DNA of 64,000 nt. Source: Streptomyces sp. NBC_00878. GTDB taxonomy: Bacteria; Actinomycetota; Actinomycetes; Streptomycetales; Streptomycetaceae. The DNA is taken from positions 4,774,001 to 4,838,000 of the forward strand of contig NZ_JAPEOK010000001.1 in assembly GCF_026341515.1 (NCBI RefSeq), given 5' to 3'. Position numbers and translations under genes: made by a program. Shown here one piece after another: positions 35,038-43,449 of the stretch. Below the pieces are notes generated by a model. It was not told the DNA's origin. It saw only the letters and a program-made list of their open reading frames with translations, and did no database searches. Numbering within the stretch: the first letter of the stretch is position 1; the number at the start of each line of letters is the position of its first letter.

Positions 35038-35889
35038 TCACAGCTCTCGTGCGATGTGGTGGATGAGTTGCCGGGACTCACCTTCGCTCAGTGCCGCGCC
35101 TTCGGCGAAGTCAAGCATCCCACCGAACCTGTTGAGACCGGCAGTGTCGGTGATGGGGACGCCGCCCACAGGGCTGTCCAGATGAACCGTGTCGAGCTGC
35201 GGCACAACTCCTACCGCGTACAACAGGGAGTGGGCTGCCTCGATGAAGTCCTCACAGGTGAACGGGATGACCCGCAATGTCACCGTCGGCCACTCGGACG
35301 CTTCCAGCAGGAATTCCAGTTGCCCCTTCGCCACCTTGCGTCCGCCGTACCGCATGCGCAGGGCTGCTTCGTGCACAAGGGCCACGAAAGGTGTGGGCGC
35401 AGCACACTCGAAGATGCTCCTCCGCTTCATCCGGAACTCCACACGTGCATCCAACTCGTCAGCGGGGAGTTCGGGAACGTAACTACTGTGAATCGCCCGT
35501 ACGTACTCCTCGCTCTGAAGGATTCCGGGCACGTTCACGATCTGGACACTGCGCAAGCAGGTGGCGTGTTGCTCCATCTCGGCGAGGTCCAGAAACCCAG
35601 GACGCAGGACACCTCGGTAGTCCTCCCACCACCTTTTGCCCCGCTCCTCCGCCATGGCGCACAACGCCTCGACCAACTTCTCGTCAGAGGCTGAGTACAA
35701 GGTGGCCAACCGCCTCACACGATCCGCGCTGACGCCCCAACGTCCCGCCTCGATATGGCTGATCTGCGCCTGGTTGCCGCCGAGGAAGGCCCCCACCTCG
35801 CGGGCCGGCATGCCTGCCACCTCCCGGAGCTTGCGCAATTCCGCGCCGAGCCGAGCCTGGCGTGCGGTGGGTTTACTCCTGGGCGGCAT
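35038..35889 (-). CDS. XRE-family regulator with DUF5753 domain
   Basis: A 283-residue regulator, third full member of its family here. HTH: LGAELRKLREVAGMPAREVGAFLGGNQAQISHIEAGRWG. DUF5753: WWEDYRGVLRPGFLDLAEMEQHATCLRSVQ, VNVPGILQSEEYVRAIHSSYV, RMKRRSIFECAAPTPFVALVHEAALRMRYGG and LRVIPFTCEDF. The ATG at 35889 starts MPPRSKPTARQ. The DUF397 partner follows within 12 bp. A palindromic GGCACAT operator about 80-110 bp upstream suggests autoregulation. Confidence 0.92.
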   Translation of the reverse strand: MPPRSKPTARQARLGAELRKLREVAGMPAREVGAFLGGNQAQISHIEAGRWGVSADRVRRLATLYSASDEKLVEALCAMAEERGKRWWEDYRGVLRPGFLDLAEMEQHATCLRSVQIVNVPGILQSEEYVRAIHSSYVPELPADELDARVEFRMKRRSIFECAAPTPFVALVHEAALRMRYGGRKVAKGQLEFLLEASEWPTVTLRVIPFTCEDFIEAAHSLLYAVGVVPQLDTVHLDSPVGGVPITDTAGLNRFGGMLDFAEGAALSEGESRQLIHHIAREL

Positions 35890-35966
35890 CCGTTCCTCTT
35901 CCTGGTCGAGCGATCCAAGTCTGCCGCGCACTCGTACGGCGGGTCCACTCGCACGGGTGCATTTTC

Positions 35967-35998
35967 GGCACATCCATGAGACGGCACATAGATGTGCC
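35967..35998. promoter_or_regulatory. palindromic operator upstream of the XRE gene
   Basis: GGCACATAGATGTGCC (35983-35998) is a palindrome with 7-bp arms. A further GGCACAT half-site lies at 35967, exactly 16 bp away. Its position between the regulator (-) and the ATPase gene (+) suits autoregulation. Confidence 0.5.
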
Positions 35999-36116
35999 CT
36001 ACTGCCTTACTCGCACCACACACCAATAACCCCACAGTGCAGCCAGGCCAGTTGGCGTGGCCGAGCCATGGCGGTGTGCAGCGCGAACCATCACGTACCG
36101 AACAGGGAGAGTCCGC

Positions 36117-36548
36117 ATGCCCTTCGCAGTACTCACCGAGGACCGCTCACACACCTACCGCCTCCGCGCCCCGAACGCTTCCTCCAGCCCAAAGGTCTGC
36201 CGAGACACGATCGCCCTCCTCCTCCAAACCACCGGCCACCCCGAACTCGCGGAAACGGCCCGCCTGCTGGTGTCCGAAGCCGTGACGAACGTCAACCTCC
36301 ACACCACCGCATCCGCCGTCCATCTCGAAGCGGTGGTCCGCCACGACCGCGTACTCGTCTCCGTGCACGACGACGATCCGAGCGCCGGCCGTCCCCACCT
36401 GCGAGCCGCGGACGGTCAGTCCGAGAACGGCCGCGGTTTAGCACTCCTCGCCGGACTCGCCCACGACTGGGGAGTGACCTGGACCGACGGCTACCACACC
36501 ACCGGCAAACGCGTCTGGTTCGAACTGCGAAGCAACACCGGCGGCTAA
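36117..36548 (+). CDS. anti-sigma-type ATP-binding protein (RsbW-like HATPase)
   Basis: A 143-residue histidine-kinase-like ATPase domain without a kinase part. N box: LLVSEAVTNVNLHT; G1: LVSVHDDDPSAG; G2: NGRGLALLAGLAHDWGV. Streptomyces has dozens of these, some acting as anti-sigma factors; they are frequent beside DUF5753/DUF397 genes. ATG at 36117 follows CAGGGAGAG. A TTA codon lies at 36438-36440. The GNAT gene starts 10 bp after it, so the two are probably co-transcribed. Confidence 0.9.
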   Translation: MPFAVLTEDRSHTYRLRAPNASSSPKVCRDTIALLLQTTGHPELAETARLLVSEAVTNVNLHTTASAVHLEAVVRHDRVLVSVHDDDPSAGRPHLRAADGQSENGRGLALLAGLAHDWGVTWTDGYHTTGKRVWFELRSNTGG

Positions 36549-36558
36549 CCTGCCCCGA

Positions 36559-37074
36559 GTGATCATCGAACCCCTAGCCCTCACACCCGACCACGACCTC
36601 CCGGGCCCCCTCCTCACCGAACTCACCGCGCTGTACGCGTCGAACCACGAGTTCTACGCCCTGAGCGGCGACTTCCCGGACCCCCACGACATCCGCCCGG
36701 ACCAAGTGGCGACGGCACTGGCCGACGAGCTGGCCAACCCGGACGTGGACGTCTTACTGGCGCGCGGTGCCGGGCGCCTCGTCGCCGTCGCGATCACCCT
36801 CACGCACCACCCCGACCCGGCCGACCCGGACCCGTGGATCGGCCTGCTGCTGGTGGACGCGGAACAGCAGGGCAAGGGGTACGGCCGGCGGCTGGCGACC
36901 CACATCGAGGAACGCTTCCGCGGTGCGGGCCGGGACGCGGTACGCCTCGCCGCCCTCGACAACAACCCCCAGGCCCTCGCCTTCTGGACGACCATCGGCT
37001 ACGAGATCATCGGCCACCGCAAGGACCGCCAACTGGGCCGCCCCTGCGCGGTATTGCGCAAGATCCTCCGATAG
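36559..37074 (+). CDS. GNAT-family N-acetyltransferase
   Basis: A 171-residue acetyltransferase using acetyl-CoA. The core motif A is WIGLLLVDAEQQGKGYGRRLATHIEERF, with the pyrophosphate loop QGKGYGR, and motif B is AALDNNPQALAFWTTIGYEIIGHRKD. Start is GTG at 36559, just after the ATPase stop. The TTA codon at 36754-36756 suggests bldA-controlled translation. Substrate unknown. Confidence 0.9.
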   Translation: MIIEPLALTPDHDLPGPLLTELTALYASNHEFYALSGDFPDPHDIRPDQVATALADELANPDVDVLLARGAGRLVAVAITLTHHPDPADPDPWIGLLLVDAEQQGKGYGRRLATHIEERFRGAGRDAVRLAALDNNPQALAFWTTIGYEIIGHRKDRQLGRPCAVLRKILR

Positions 37075-37099
37075 CCCAGCCCTTGCCCCTCCCCTGGCC

Positions 37100-38521
37100 T
37101 CAGGGCCTGTCCGGCTTTCCGTCCCCGTACAGCCAGTCCTTCCAGATCCCCGAGAAGTCCACGCCCGGCGCCTTCTTCTCCACGTATGCCGTGAAGTCGG
37201 CCGTGTCCGCGTTGCCGTGCCGATGAGCGGCGGCCCAGCCCTGAACGATGTCGTAGAAGGTGTCATCGCCGACCGACTGGCGGATCTTGTGCAGCACCAT
37301 CCCGCCCCGCTGGTACACGGGACTGTCGGAGATACGAGCCGCACTCGGCGGCTTCGCGGGCGGAAAGGCCCAGACGGCGTCACTGGCTTCCCTGGTGTCG
37401 TAGTAGGCGTCCCTGTAGAGGGCGTCGAAGACGTCCTGGGCCGAGTCACCGCCGTGGTCCTCCGCCCACAGCCACTCGGCGTACGTCGCGAAGCCCTCGT
37501 TCAGCCACATGTCCCGCCACGTCTTAGGGGTGACGGAGTTCCCGTACCACTGGTGGGCCAGTTCATGGACCAACAGCTCGACACTCGGGGCACCCGGAAA
37601 GACGGGCCGGTTCTGCGTCTCCAGCGCATACCCCGCATCGTCCTCCCGCTCGACGATCGCCCCCACCGACGAGAACGGATACGGCCCGAAATTCAACTCG
37701 GCCCACTTCATCACCTCGGGAATGCGAGCGAGCACCGAGCGGCTCTCCTTCACCTGACTCGGATCGACGGCCGTGTACACCGGCGGCACACCCTCGCCCT
37801 TCGACCGACGCACCTCGTACTCCCCCACCGCGACCGTCGCCACGTACGACGCCATCGGCTCCCCCACATGCCAGGCGAACGAAGTCCGCCCCCGCTTCGT
37901 CACTTCACTCCGCAACTCCCCGTTCGACACGGCCCTCAGCCCCTCGGGCACGGTGACCGTGATGTCGTACGTCGCCTTGTCGCTCGGGTGGTGGTTCCCG
38001 GGGAACCAGGCCATCGACCCGGTCGGCTCGCCCAGCCCGAGAGCCCCGTCCGCGGTCCGCAGCCAGCCCTCCTCCGAACCGTCCGGATCGGTGATCGTCT
38101 CCGGGGACCCGGAGTAGCGAACCACCGCGGTGAACACAGCACCCTCATCAAGATCGTCACGAGGCCGGACGGTCAGTTCCTGCCCCTCCTGCCCCCCACC
38201 GCGACTGAATCGCGCGGCCTCCCCCGCCACCTCCACCGACTCGACGTCCATCCCCTTGAGATCGAGATTGAACGCACTCAGATCCCGCTCCGCCCGCGCC
38301 GTGATCTCCGCCTCCCCCGACAGCCGACGCGCTTCGGGGTCATAACCAACCGTCAGCCCATAGTGCGTAACGTCGTATCCCCCGTTCCCCGCCTTCGGAA
38401 AGTACGGATCCCGCACACCAGCGGCACCCGCCACACCCCGCCGTACCTCGCCGTCACAAGCGGCGAGAGCGAGCACGAGGAGCACGGCGACAGCGCGGGC
38501 AACCGGCACAGATCGGGGCAC
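37100..38521 (-). CDS. M1-family zinc metallopeptidase, lipoprotein
   Basis: A 473-residue secreted aminopeptidase-like enzyme. Signal peptide VPVARAVAVLLVLALAAC ends in a lipobox cysteine. The zinc site is HELAHQW with the third ligand Glu in WLNEGFATYAEW, 18 residues on (HExxH-x18-E). The usual GAMEN substrate loop appears as ALETQNRPVF, so exopeptidase specificity may differ. The GTG at 38521 has AGGA 8 bases upstream; a longer start would collide with the divergent gene 37 bp away. Confidence 0.92.
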   Translation of the reverse strand: MPRSVPVARAVAVLLVLALAACDGEVRRGVAGAAGVRDPYFPKAGNGGYDVTHYGLTVGYDPEARRLSGEAEITARAERDLSAFNLDLKGMDVESVEVAGEAARFSRGGGQEGQELTVRPRDDLDEGAVFTAVVRYSGSPETITDPDGSEEGWLRTADGALGLGEPTGSMAWFPGNHHPSDKATYDITVTVPEGLRAVSNGELRSEVTKRGRTSFAWHVGEPMASYVATVAVGEYEVRRSKGEGVPPVYTAVDPSQVKESRSVLARIPEVMKWAELNFGPYPFSSVGAIVEREDDAGYALETQNRPVFPGAPSVELLVHELAHQWYGNSVTPKTWRDMWLNEGFATYAEWLWAEDHGGDSAQDVFDALYRDAYYDTREASDAVWAFPPAKPPSAARISDSPVYQRGGMVLHKIRQSVGDDTFYDIVQGWAAAHRHGNADTADFTAYVEKKAPGVDFSGIWKDWLYGDGKPDRP

Positions 38522-38557
38522 GACGGTGATCCTAAGACGACATGACACCATCACCAC

Positions 38558-39058
38558 GTGCTCGACATCGGCTACGCCCTCTCCGCCCGCTTCCCGGACC
38601 CCCCGCAGACCGACTACCGCCGCGCGGACGTCCACACCCTCCGCCACGACCTGTTCTGCGGAGACGTCTACCTCGCCGACACGAAGGAAGACCGCGAGCT
38701 GTCCACAGCCTGGGGATGGGTGCCCGTACTCGACTTCGCCTGGGCCCTGTGCGACATCGTCGAGCAACTCGACCAGGACCCCCTCGGCAGCCGCGCCGCC
38801 CGCCCCCAGCACGCCGAACTCGACTTCACCGAGTCCACCGACCGCATGCTCTTCGAGCGCCGCTTCGGCTGGGTCGACATCGAGTCCGACTGGATGCCCG
38901 GCGACGAGCCCCCGCTCACCTTCTCCCACGCGGAACTGCGCCGCGAGGCCCGCGACTTCCTCCACGACCTCCTGGCGGACCTGACCGACCTCCACGAAGC
39001 GCTCCGCGAAAACCCGGCCATCTGGAGCCTTGAGGCCCGCTTTCCCCGCCTCCCCTGA
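38558..39058 (+). CDS. unknown acidic protein
   Basis: A 166-residue acidic soluble protein, divergent from the M1 peptidase. It is rich in Asp, Glu and Trp: RRADVHTLRHDLFCGDVYLAD, ELSTAWGWVPVLDFAWALCDIVEQLDQDP, MLFERRFGWVDIESDWMPGDE and a helical ARDFLHDLLADLTDLHEAL. This looks like a Streptomyces conserved protein, but I assign no function. The GTG start has no ribosome site, so it may be leaderless. Confidence 0.7.
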   Translation: MLDIGYALSARFPDPPQTDYRRADVHTLRHDLFCGDVYLADTKEDRELSTAWGWVPVLDFAWALCDIVEQLDQDPLGSRAARPQHAELDFTESTDRMLFERRFGWVDIESDWMPGDEPPLTFSHAELRREARDFLHDLLADLTDLHEALRENPAIWSLEARFPRLP

Positions 39059-39327
39059 GCCAGCGCAACCGCCCGGGGGACTCCGCCCCCAGACCCCCGC
39101 ATCGGCCTGAACGGCCTCGTCCTCAAAGGCCGGACGGGCTGAATAGACCAGCCACACCCGAACGCGCCGGACGGGCTGAATAGACCGGCCACGCCGGAAC
39201 ACGCCGGACGGGCTGAATGGAACCATCCGCGCCCCGAACGCGCCGGACAGGTGAGTGAGCCCAACCACGCCACCCCCAAGCCGAGTCGGCGGACGAGAAC
39301 GCACCCGCAGACGCCAGACCCACGGGA
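39059..39327. repeat. tandem GCCGGACGGGCTGAAT repeat region
   Basis: Four copies of GCCGGACGGGCTGAATAGACC type with period near 37 bp, at 39128, 39165, 39202 and a truncated one at 39240. The first is preceded by CCTCAAAG, as in the single copy at 53798-53822. No gene seen. Confidence 0.85.
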
Positions 39328-39444
39328 GCGGGCCGTGCCGGTACGTCGAAGCCCGCCGCGTAGGGCTCCTCCAGAACACAGCACCCTCAAAACCGCAGCC
39401 GTATACCCGGAAAGCGGCGGGCTCGACGTACCGGCACGGCCCGC
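39328..39444. repeat. 117-bp inverted-repeat element
   Basis: Left arm 39328-39359 (GCGGGCCGTGCCGGTACGTC...) and right arm 39414-39444 are reverse complements over 31 bp, with one extra A in the left arm. The 54-base spacer has no gene. It lies between convergent genes and may be a large bidirectional terminator or a degenerate mobile element; no target duplication was found. Confidence 0.85.
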
Positions 39445-39489
39445 GCCCCCACCCACCAGCAGGCGCCCAACGCGGCACGGCCCCCACCC

Positions 39490-40197
39490 TCACACGTCCA
39501 CCCCCACCACCCGAACCCCCAGCTCCGCCGCGAACACCCCCGCCAGATCCACCAACTGAGCCGGACTGATCACGGCCCCCGCCAGCCGATCAACCCCCCG
39601 CGTGAACCCCACCTCAGCCGCCCGCCGCAGATCGACATCCACCAGCGACACCCCGCTGAAGTCCGCCCCCTTCAGCACACAGTCCACAAACTCAACCCGC
39701 TCCAGCCGAGCACCCCCGAAGTCCGGCTCCACGAGCACACACCCCTCGAACACGACATCCCGAAGCCGAGCCTCCCGCAGATTCAGGTAGTCGATCTTCC
39801 CCCCACGCACCACCACCCGCTCCAGCACAGCCCCGTGCAACTGAACCCCACCCAGCCGAGCATCAACAACCTCCACGTCCCGAAAGGTCGAAGATCCAAG
39901 ATCCGTACCCACCCCCCGAATCCCGCTCAGCACGGAGTCCAGCACCCGCGCCCCATGCAGCCGCGTCTCATCCACCGCACACCCCGTCAGCGCACAGTCC
40001 ATGAACCGCGCACCCCCACCGTCCTGCCCCCCGAAGTCCACATCACTGAACCGCAGCCCGTCATAGTCCCCGTCCGGCTCCAGCCCCCCACCCCCATACG
40101 ACTCAAGCGGCGGCAACCGCACCTCAGGCCGCCGAGCCCCCTTGACCGCCGCCCCCGCCCCTGCCCGCACGCCCGCCTTCACCACTTTCCTCGCCAT
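39490..40197 (-). CDS. pentapeptide-repeat protein
   Basis: A 235-residue protein with about 20 A(D/N)LxX-type units in a row, such as LRFSDVDFGGQD, FMDCALTGCAVDETRLHGARVLDS, STFRDVEVVDARLGGVQLHGAVLER and LKGADFSGVSLVDVDLR. These fold into a right-handed four-sided helix. Some family members mimic DNA and protect gyrase, but most have no known role. ATG at 40197 gives MARKVVKAG. Confidence 0.9.
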   Translation of the reverse strand: MARKVVKAGVRAGAGAAVKGARRPEVRLPPLESYGGGGLEPDGDYDGLRFSDVDFGGQDGGGARFMDCALTGCAVDETRLHGARVLDSVLSGIRGVGTDLGSSTFRDVEVVDARLGGVQLHGAVLERVVVRGGKIDYLNLREARLRDVVFEGCVLVEPDFGGARLERVEFVDCVLKGADFSGVSLVDVDLRRAAEVGFTRGVDRLAGAVISPAQLVDLAGVFAAELGVRVVGVDV

Positions 40198-40337
40198 GCC
40201 CCCATCCTGCACCCACCCACTGACAACACCTCTGACCAGCCAAAACTCCCCCGATGTCACATTCCGAGCCCCCCAGAGAGTCATACAGGAGACGCGCACC
40301 GGACCACAGGCCCCGGACCAGAGGGAGACCCAAGCCC

Positions 40338-41567
40338 ATGCACCGCATCACCATCATCGGCGGCGGCTTCGCCGGCCTCATCGCGGCCATCACCGCCGCG
40401 GAGGCAGGCGCCAAGGTCACCGTGTACGAAGCCCACCACACCCTCGGCGGCCGAGCCCGCACCGCCGAAGGCCCCTACCGCACGAACGAGGGCCCCCACG
40501 CCCTCTACAAGGGCGGCCCCCACTGGACCTGGCTCAGGCAGCGCGACCTGATCGGCGAACTCGCCCCACTGCCACCCCTCGAAGCCGCCCGACTCCGCCT
40601 CCGCCACAAGGGCGCCCTCCGCCGCACCCCACCGTTCGCGATGCTCAAACTCCTCCGCCGTACGGCCGAACAGGCCCCCGTGGACCAGGATTTCAAGACC
40701 TGGGCCACGAACATCGCAGGCGAGGAAGGCGCGACCGCGGCAGCCCACTACTCCGCGGTCGCCCTGTTCCACCACGACCCGGGCACCCTCTCCGCCGCTT
40801 TCGTACAGGAACGCCTGCGCCGCGCGACGAAACTGCCCCCCGAGGCGCACTACCCGCGCGGCGGCTGGGCGAGGGTGATCGACAGGATGGCGGCCCGCGC
40901 CTGGAACCTGGGCGTACGCGTAGAAACCCTCACCCGCGTCTACGCACTCCCCAACCTCCCCTCCAGCATCCCCTCCGGCGCCCCCGCCGACCTCCCCTCC
41001 AGCCTCCCCACCGACCGCGGCCCCGTCATCGTCGCCACCTCCCTCGACGCGGCCCGCACCCTCCTCAGAGACAGCTCCCTGACCTGGACGAGCGGCCGCA
41101 CGGCCCTGCTCGACCTGGCGCTCCGCACACGCAGGGGCGACGCGTTCGCCGTCTCCGACCTGGACGCGCCGGGCTGGATCGAACGGTTCACGGCCCAGGA
41201 CCGCACACTCGCCCCGGCCGGCGAACAACTCCTCCAGGGCCAGATCCCGATCGCACCGCACGAGTCGCGCGCGGACGGCATCACCCGTGCCGAGGAACTC
41301 CTCGACCTGGCCTTCCCGGCCTGGCGGGACCGCGTGACGTACCGCCGCGAGGCGCTCGCCAACGGCCGGACCGGCGCGGTGGACCTCCCCGGGACGAGCT
41401 GGCGCGACCGCCCGCGCATCGACCGGGGCGACGGCGTGTATCTGGCGGGCGACCAGGTCGCGGCACCGGGCGTGCTCTCCGAGGTGTCGTTCAACAGCGC
41501 GCTGGAAGCGGTGTCGCTGGCACTGGGCACGCGAACCAGGCAGAGCGTCGACCTGAAGCACGCGTGA
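40338..41567 (+). CDS. FAD-dependent oxidoreductase (phytoene-desaturase/amine-oxidase type)
   Basis: A 409-residue flavoprotein. The dinucleotide fold is at the N-terminus: ITIIGGGFAGLIAAITAAEAGAKVTVYEAHHTLGGRART, with the GG-doublet that continues into TNEGPHALYKGG. A C-terminal FAD motif is GVYLAGDQVAAPGVLSEVSFNSALEA. The ATG follows GAGGGAG. No carotenoid genes are near, so the substrate is open. Confidence 0.88.
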   Translation: MHRITIIGGGFAGLIAAITAAEAGAKVTVYEAHHTLGGRARTAEGPYRTNEGPHALYKGGPHWTWLRQRDLIGELAPLPPLEAARLRLRHKGALRRTPPFAMLKLLRRTAEQAPVDQDFKTWATNIAGEEGATAAAHYSAVALFHHDPGTLSAAFVQERLRRATKLPPEAHYPRGGWARVIDRMAARAWNLGVRVETLTRVYALPNLPSSIPSGAPADLPSSLPTDRGPVIVATSLDAARTLLRDSSLTWTSGRTALLDLALRTRRGDAFAVSDLDAPGWIERFTAQDRTLAPAGEQLLQGQIPIAPHESRADGITRAEELLDLAFPAWRDRVTYRREALANGRTGAVDLPGTSWRDRPRIDRGDGVYLAGDQVAAPGVLSEVSFNSALEAVSLALGTRTRQSVDLKHA

Positions 41568-41887
41568 GCCGCGCTCAGCGCCCGAACATGGACCACATGC
41601 CCACCCCCGAACCAACGGCGGCGGTAACGGCCGTGACAAGCCGAGCGGGAAAGTGATCGGCGGTCACTCGAAACCCACCGATACGGAGTTCGAAGTACGG
41701 ACGTGACTCGGAATGCGGACGTGACGGCTTGGGCACGGAGATCCCCCGGCTCGTGTGTCAGTGAGTGAGCACGGATCACTCTGCCGCGATGCCCACCCCC
41801 GCCAAAGCACCGAAAGCGGGCCAAGTCAGTTATAGGACGAACGGCTTGTCCTCGCCACAACGCTCGACATAGCGCTCAACGTCAACG
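41568..41887. other. 320-bp gap, no gene seen
   Basis: Between the convergent ends of the flavoprotein (+) and an acetyltransferase (-). It contains short repeats of GACGTGAC type near 41710-41730 and a tiny minus-strand frame of 14 codons, which I do not support as a gene. Confidence 0.4.
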
Positions 41888-42403
41888 CTAGCCGACCGAG
41901 CCCACGCGATCCCCCAGACCGCCCAGGCCGCCCAGGCCGCCCAGGTCCCTCAACGCATCATCCGTGAGCCGATACACCGTCCACTCATCCTGCGGCCGAG
42001 CCCCCAACGCCTCGTAGAAGTCGATCGACGGCTTGTTCCAGTCGAGCACGGACCACTCCAGCCGCTCGTACCCCCGCTCCACGCAGATCCGGGCCAGCTC
42101 CCCGAGCAGCGCCTTCCCGTGGCCGCCACCGCGCGCCTGCGGCCGTACGTACAGGTCCTCCAGGTAGATCCCGTGCACCCCGCGCCACGTCGAGAAGTTG
42201 AGGAACCACAGCGCGAACCCGACCGGCTCACCCTCCGCCGACTCCGCGATGTGCGCGAACGCCGCCGGCCGTGCCCCGAAGAGCGCCTCGCGCAGCTGCT
42301 CCTCGGTGGCCCTGGCCTCCTCCAACGCTTTCTCGTACTCGGCCAGTTCACGAACCATGGAGTGGATCACGGGCACATCTGCGGGAGTAGCCATACGAAT
42401 CAT
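41888..42403 (-). CDS. GNAT-family N-acetyltransferase (diamine-acetyltransferase-like)
   Basis: A 171-residue acetyltransferase resembling spermidine/diamine acetyltransferases: HSMVRELAEYEKALEEARATEEQLREALFG, GFALWFLNFSTWRGVHGIYLEDLYVRPQARGGGHGKALL and RLEWSVLDWNKPSIDFYEALGA. The acetyl-CoA loop is QARGGGHGK. The last residues form a GGL tripeptide run (GGLGGLGGLG) coded by a 9-bp tandem repeat, likely disordered. The gene stands alone. Confidence 0.92.
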   Translation of the reverse strand: MIRMATPADVPVIHSMVRELAEYEKALEEARATEEQLREALFGARPAAFAHIAESAEGEPVGFALWFLNFSTWRGVHGIYLEDLYVRPQARGGGHGKALLGELARICVERGYERLEWSVLDWNKPSIDFYEALGARPQDEWTVYRLTDDALRDLGGLGGLGGLGDRVGSVG

Positions 42404-42463
42404 GCGGGCAGGCTACGACAGCGTTGAGGCACCCCAGGATCAAGCCCAAGCCACCTGCCACGG

Positions 42464-42532
42464 GCCACCAGCCACCAGCCACCAGCCACCAGCCACCAGC
42501 CACCAGCCACCAGCCACCAGCCACCAGCCACC
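42464..42532. repeat. heptanucleotide tandem repeat (GCCACCA), 9.9 copies
   Basis: GCCACCA repeats without a single change over 69 bp, ending one base before the stop of the kinase gene that follows on the minus strand. Confidence 0.97.
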
Positions 42533-42533
42533 G

Positions 42534-43379
42534 TCAACGCCCAAGCAGCCACCGAGCAATGGCCATCTGCTCGGCATCCAGCGCCTCCCCGTCCCCACCC
42601 CCCTCCTCCACCCGCCACAAGGAGTTCTGCAACACCCGCCCGAGCGTCCAGGCCCGCGCCCGCTCGCGCTCCAACCCCACAACCCCCGTCAGCAGATCGA
42701 AGCGCCGCGCCAACCGCCCCTCCTCGAACCGGTTCCACAGCGCCGGCAGCAGCTCGAACCCCGGGTCTCCCCCGAGCGGCTTCGGATCGATGACCAGCCA
42801 CGGTTCGCGCTCGGCCGCGAGGACGTTCTCGAAGTGCAGGTCCCAGTGGAGCAGCCGGTCCCCCGGCTCCCCCGCGACCTCCCCCACCGCGGCGGCGCAG
42901 TCCTTCAGCAGCCGCCGGTCCGCCTCGTCGGCGCCCTCCTCCTCAAGCGACTTGAGGACAGCCGGCAGCCGCTCGAACATGCCCACGACGACCCCGTCCA
43001 GCCGCCGCAACCCCTCCGGCGCCGGCACCGCCGTCAGCCGCGCCAGCAACCCGGCGAGGATCCGGGTGGCCTCGATCACATCCTCCACGACCGCCAACGG
43101 CCGCGCCTCGTCGAGCCGTTCGAGCAGCAACGTGCCCGTCTCCGCGTCCTCGGCCAGCAGCCGTACGACCCCGTCGCCGCCCCAGGTCCGCAGCGCGAGC
43201 CCCTCGCCGACGGTCTCCTCGTCGACGTCCTGGAGCTTCAGCGCGGCCCGCGTCCCGTCCCCGCACACCACCGGGAGCACAACCGAGACCCGCCCGCTCA
43301 TGGGCGCCCCGTCCTGCCGCAGCCCCCACCGCTCCAGGAACTCCTCGCCCCGCTTCAGCAGCCGTGCGTACCGAACCAT
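42534..43379 (-). CDS. aminoglycoside/hydroxyurea phosphotransferase-like kinase
   Basis: A 281-residue kinase of the APH(6)/hydroxyurea-resistance type. It has AALKLQDVDEETVGEGLALRTWGGDGVVRLL, the catalytic loop LLHWDLHFENVL and the metal motif WLVIDPKPLGGDPGFELLPAL. Members phosphorylate streptomycin or other small molecules; resistance is not proven by sequence alone. ATG at 43379 has GAGGTG 7 bases upstream and beats the ATG two codons earlier. The 3' end abuts a microsatellite. Confidence 0.9.
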   Translation of the reverse strand: MVRYARLLKRGEEFLERWGLRQDGAPMSGRVSVVLPVVCGDGTRAALKLQDVDEETVGEGLALRTWGGDGVVRLLAEDAETGTLLLERLDEARPLAVVEDVIEATRILAGLLARLTAVPAPEGLRRLDGVVVGMFERLPAVLKSLEEEGADEADRRLLKDCAAAVGEVAGEPGDRLLHWDLHFENVLAAEREPWLVIDPKPLGGDPGFELLPALWNRFEEGRLARRFDLLTGVVGLERERARAWTLGRVLQNSLWRVEEGGGDGEALDAEQMAIARWLLGR

Positions 43380-43449
43380 GACCATCACCTCACGAAACCA
43401 TGGAATCCGAAGGAGACACCCGCCACCCCGAGAAGCTAACGTCCCGCGC

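Noticed and set aside
41835-41880. Minus-strand mini-frame beginning ATG and ending at TGA (14 codons)
   Set aside because: Too short, no ribosome site, and the neighbouring frame is as plausible; no support for translation.
42534-43379. Calling the APH-like kinase a streptomycin-resistance gene
   Set aside because: Family motifs fit, but there are no biosynthetic or resistance neighbours and many such kinases have other substrates.
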